Below are positions 61,837 to 64,000 of a DNA stretch of 64,000 bases, in pieces. How positions within the stretch are numbered: position 1 is the stretch's first letter; every line of letters begins with the position of its first letter. The stretch comes from Sphaerisporangium perillae (lineage in GTDB: Bacteria; Actinomycetota; Actinomycetes; Streptosporangiales; Streptosporangiaceae). The stretch is from the NCBI RefSeq assembly GCF_023276435.1, contig NZ_JALLPO010000008.1, positions 124,001 to 188,000 on the forward strand. Direction: 5' to 3'. The notes beneath the pieces are model-generated. The model made no database searches, was not told the DNA's origin, and saw only the letters and a list, made by a program, of their open reading frames with translations. Position numbers and translations under genes: made by a program.

Positions 61837-64000
61837 TCAGGTCGGCCTGTGCGCCGGGGGGCGGAAGACCGGGTACGTTCCCGCGCCGATGCACACGAAG
61901 CCGGCCGCCGCGGCGGCGATCTCCGGGGCGTTCCCGCCGAGAGTCCGCTGAGCGTCGGCGAGGGCTGCGGCGGGCGGGAGGCCCGCGGCCAGGCCTTCGT
62001 GGAACGCGACCATGACCGGGGTCGTCGTCGCGTCGGGTATCGGCAGCACCGAGGCGATGAGCTGGGAGGTGCCGCGGGCGAGAAACGCCACCGCGAGGCC
62101 CATCAGTTCGTCGCCGGTGTGCACCACGGAGCGACCGCTGTCGCAGGCCGCGAGCACCAGCGTGTGCGGCACCTTTGGAAGCCGTTCCACGTCGTAGACC
62201 ATCAACGGTCCGTTCGCGAGCACGATGCCGGAGAACAGCGGGTTCTCGGCGGAAAGGTGCCCGTGCGCGGCGAGGTGCGCCAGCCCGGCGTTCGAAAGCG
62301 AGGCTAAGACCGCCTCGACCGATGCGTCGGCGCCGCTGAGCACGGTGCCGTCATGGATCGCCCCGACCGCTTTCGCCTCGGGACCCGCGGCTTGCAGCCG
62401 TGGGCCCGCTACCGCGGTCACCGGGCCGCCGGCGAACGAATCCGTCCCGTCGACCCGTGACCGGCGGGTCCACGCCAGGTGCCACAGCGTCGCGGACGGC
62501 GCCACGGTCACGGGCATTCCCGCGCAGGACGGCAGCAGGGACCACGGCAGGCTGTGCAGCGGACCGGTCGGCACCACGACAAGGGGGCGGTCCCCGACTT
62601 CGGTCAGCGGCCGGAGCAGCAGGGCGTCGAGGCGCGCGGCTGCGGTGTTCAGGAGCTCGGCGGCCGCCGCCAGCAGCGCGGGTCGGGCGGCCGGGCGGGC
62701 GTTTCGCCGCACGGCGAAGGTCAGCCGCTCTATCAAGTCGCCCACCTCGGCCATCGCCCCGAGGCGCCGGAGGCGCACGCGGCCGTCCACCACGGTGAGG
62801 ACGTACAGGATGCTGCCCCGGCGGATGTACTCCACCAGCGCCCATCGGCCAAGTGCGGCGGCGAGGTCCCGTGGTGTGACCGGAGTCGGCGGTGTACCGC
62901 CCGGTGTGCCGCCAAGGTGGCGGCTGCGATCGCGGATTCGCCGTTCCAGTGCCGCCTGCCGGGCGAGCAACGGGGCGGGCGCCGCGGCTCGGTCGGCCAG
63001 GTCCCGCGTGATGGACCGCAACAGGGCCAGCAGCGAGGTCAGCTTCCGGTCGTCGGGCGGGCGGACCGGGGCGGCCAGCAGTTGACTGGCCCGAGCCCGC
63101 TCCGACCACTCCAGGAGGCCGTCGGGGCGGCCGACCTCGAAGGCCACCTCCAGCCCGAGCGCCACCAGGTCGGCCCGGTGCGCCGCGGCGTGCACCCGAA
63201 GGTCGGTGGCGCCCATGGCGGAGCCGTGTTCGTCCAGGACCCGCAGCCCTGTCCGGACGGCGGCGAGCACGCCGCGTGCGTCACCCGCCGTCCGCCGCTG
63301 AAGCGCCCGCGCATACCAGCCGCGAGCCCGGACGAGTGCTGGTCCGCGCGTCCGGGACGCCGCCGCGGCCCGGCTCAGGTAGTCCTTGCCCCGGTCCGTC
63401 GGCTGGGCGCGGCGCTCGGCGGTCACCTGGGCGGCCACGATCGCGGCGTCCAGCGCCGCCCCTGGCCAGCCCGCCGCGTCCAATGTCTCGACCATGACGT
63501 CGATGACCGCCGTCGAGAGGCGGGGCCGCCGGCCGTTGGCCCGCTGAGCGGACAGGACGGACAGGCGGGCGAGTTCGGTCCATTCCCGCCTCCCCTGGAC
63601 ACGGAACCGCCGCAGCGCCGCACGGGCCTGGAGCAGCGCGGCGGGCGGGTTGCCGGACAGGATCTCGGCCTGCGCCAGCAGCAACTGCACCTCGGGAACT
63701 TTGAGCGAGCGGCGCTCGCGCCGGTAGGAGTCGACGGCGCGAGCGGCGGCCGCCTTAGCCTCGGCGGTCAGCCCCACCGACAGCAGCAGTTCGGCTCGGT
63801 CCTGGTGCAGCGTGCCCAGTTGTGCACCGTACGAGCCGATGATGTGCTCGGCCCGGTCGAGGTGGCGGAGCGCGGCCGGGACGTCGCCGCGCAGCGTCTC
63901 CATCAGGCCGAGGTTGTTGGCGATGAGGCCGATGGTCAGCGGGCGACCCAGCTCTCGTGCCAGTGTCTCGGCCTCCAGCAGGTCGCGTTCGGCGGCGGCG
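61837..64000 (-). CDS. TPR-CHAT caspase-like peptidase (5' end off window)
   Basis: At least 720 aa visible; the frame is open through the window edge, with the first internal ATG at 63903. N-terminal TPR-like helices (ALRHLDRAEHIIGSYGAQLG, AALLQARAALRRFRVQGRRE), then a CHAT domain in the C-terminal 300 residues: LVVVPTGPLHSLPWSLLPSC, catalytic His in LAHLAAHGHLSAENPLFSG, catalytic Cys in TLVLAACDSGRSVVHTGDEL, and the closing GTSQLIASVLPIPDATTTPV. CHAT proteins are caspase-fold proteases linked to cell death and defence. It is cut before the N terminus, so partners upstream cannot be seen. Confidence 0.88.
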   Translation of the reverse strand, partial: AAAERDLLEAETLARELGRPLTIGLIANNLGLMETLRGDVPAALRHLDRAEHIIGSYGAQLGTLHQDRAELLLSVGLTAEAKAAAARAVDSYRRERRSLKVPEVQLLLAQAEILSGNPPAALLQARAALRRFRVQGRREWTELARLSVLSAQRANGRRPRLSTAVIDVMVETLDAAGWPGAALDAAIVAAQVTAERRAQPTDRGKDYLSRAAAASRTRGPALVRARGWYARALQRRTAGDARGVLAAVRTGLRVLDEHGSAMGATDLRVHAAAHRADLVALGLEVAFEVGRPDGLLEWSERARASQLLAAPVRPPDDRKLTSLLALLRSITRDLADRAAAPAPLLARQAALERRIRDRSRHLGGTPGGTPPTPVTPRDLAAALGRWALVEYIRRGSILYVLTVVDGRVRLRRLGAMAEVGDLIERLTFAVRRNARPAARPALLAAAAELLNTAAARLDALLLRPLTEVGDRPLVVVPTGPLHSLPWSLLPSCAGMPVTVAPSATLWHLAWTRRSRVDGTDSFAGGPVTAVAGPRLQAAGPEAKAVGAIHDGTVLSGADASVEAVLASLSNAGLAHLAAHGHLSAENPLFSGIVLANGPLMVYDVERLPKVPHTLVLAACDSGRSVVHTGDELMGLAVAFLARGTSQLIASVLPIPDATTTPVMVAFHEGLAAGLPPAAALADAQRTLGGNAPEIAAAAAGFVCIGAGTYPVFRPPAHRPT

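Noticed and set aside
1-64000. CRISPR arrays, rRNA genes, replication origin
   Set aside because: No regularly spaced repeats, rRNA signatures or DnaA-box clusters were found by reading.

Overview
This is a high-GC chromosomal window from an actinomycete. A member of the Streptosporangiales is my best guess, based on the fused MFS-thymidylate kinase, the tmk-holB-ricT-tRNA-Thr neighbourhood, the efeUOB iron operon and the many regulator, kinase and secreted-protein genes. No rRNA, CRISPR array or replication origin was seen.

Layout. 1-2.8 kb: efeUOB ferrous-iron import operon (minus strand, efeB cut by the window edge) behind two tandem DtxR/IdeR-like iron boxes. 3.3-13.5 kb: a conserved core (tmk fused to a transporter, holB, ricT, an S33 lipoprotein hydrolase, tRNA-Thr). 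Two SigE-type ECF sigma factors, each translationally coupled to a single-pass membrane partner, are wedged between holB and ricT. 13.5-34 kb: an accessory zone starting just after tRNA-Thr and its terminator. It holds nested, truncated or decayed insertion sequences (rve-type, IS1182, IS256, IS3, IS110, IS630), duplicated HAD-hydrolase 3' ends, a conserved repeat in three copies, many genes broken by single-base shifts, a Ser/Thr kinase and a PepSY protein. Its centrepiece is a two-gene conflict module: a 1470-aa caspase-like / STAND ATPase / WD40 protein and a small EACC1-like membrane protein. These two genes lie between exact 20-bp inverted copies of an IS end.

34-53 kb: mostly intact metabolic and regulatory genes. 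They include a carboxylesterase, a MacB-type ABC exporter operon with adaptor and lipoprotein, its adjacent two-component system, a TetR gene divergent from a small gene across a clean palindrome, two NarL-type two-component systems with adjoining membrane proteins, and a LuxR regulator. 53-64 kb: GMC oxidoreductase, secreted PI-PLC-like protein, a 31-codon ORF with hairpins ahead of a prolyl-oligopeptidase (S9) gene, TetR with a palindromic operator, a broken SnoaL-like gene, YceI, an IS4-type scrap, and a TPR-CHAT protein cut by the right edge.

The genes work in local modules: iron uptake under iron repression; ECF sigma factors with membrane-bound partners that probably sense envelope state; a caspase/STAND defence or cell-death module carried in IS debris; and envelope-sensing two-component systems next to exporters. 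Start codons were chosen by ribosome-binding site and overlap with the preceding gene where that was informative.
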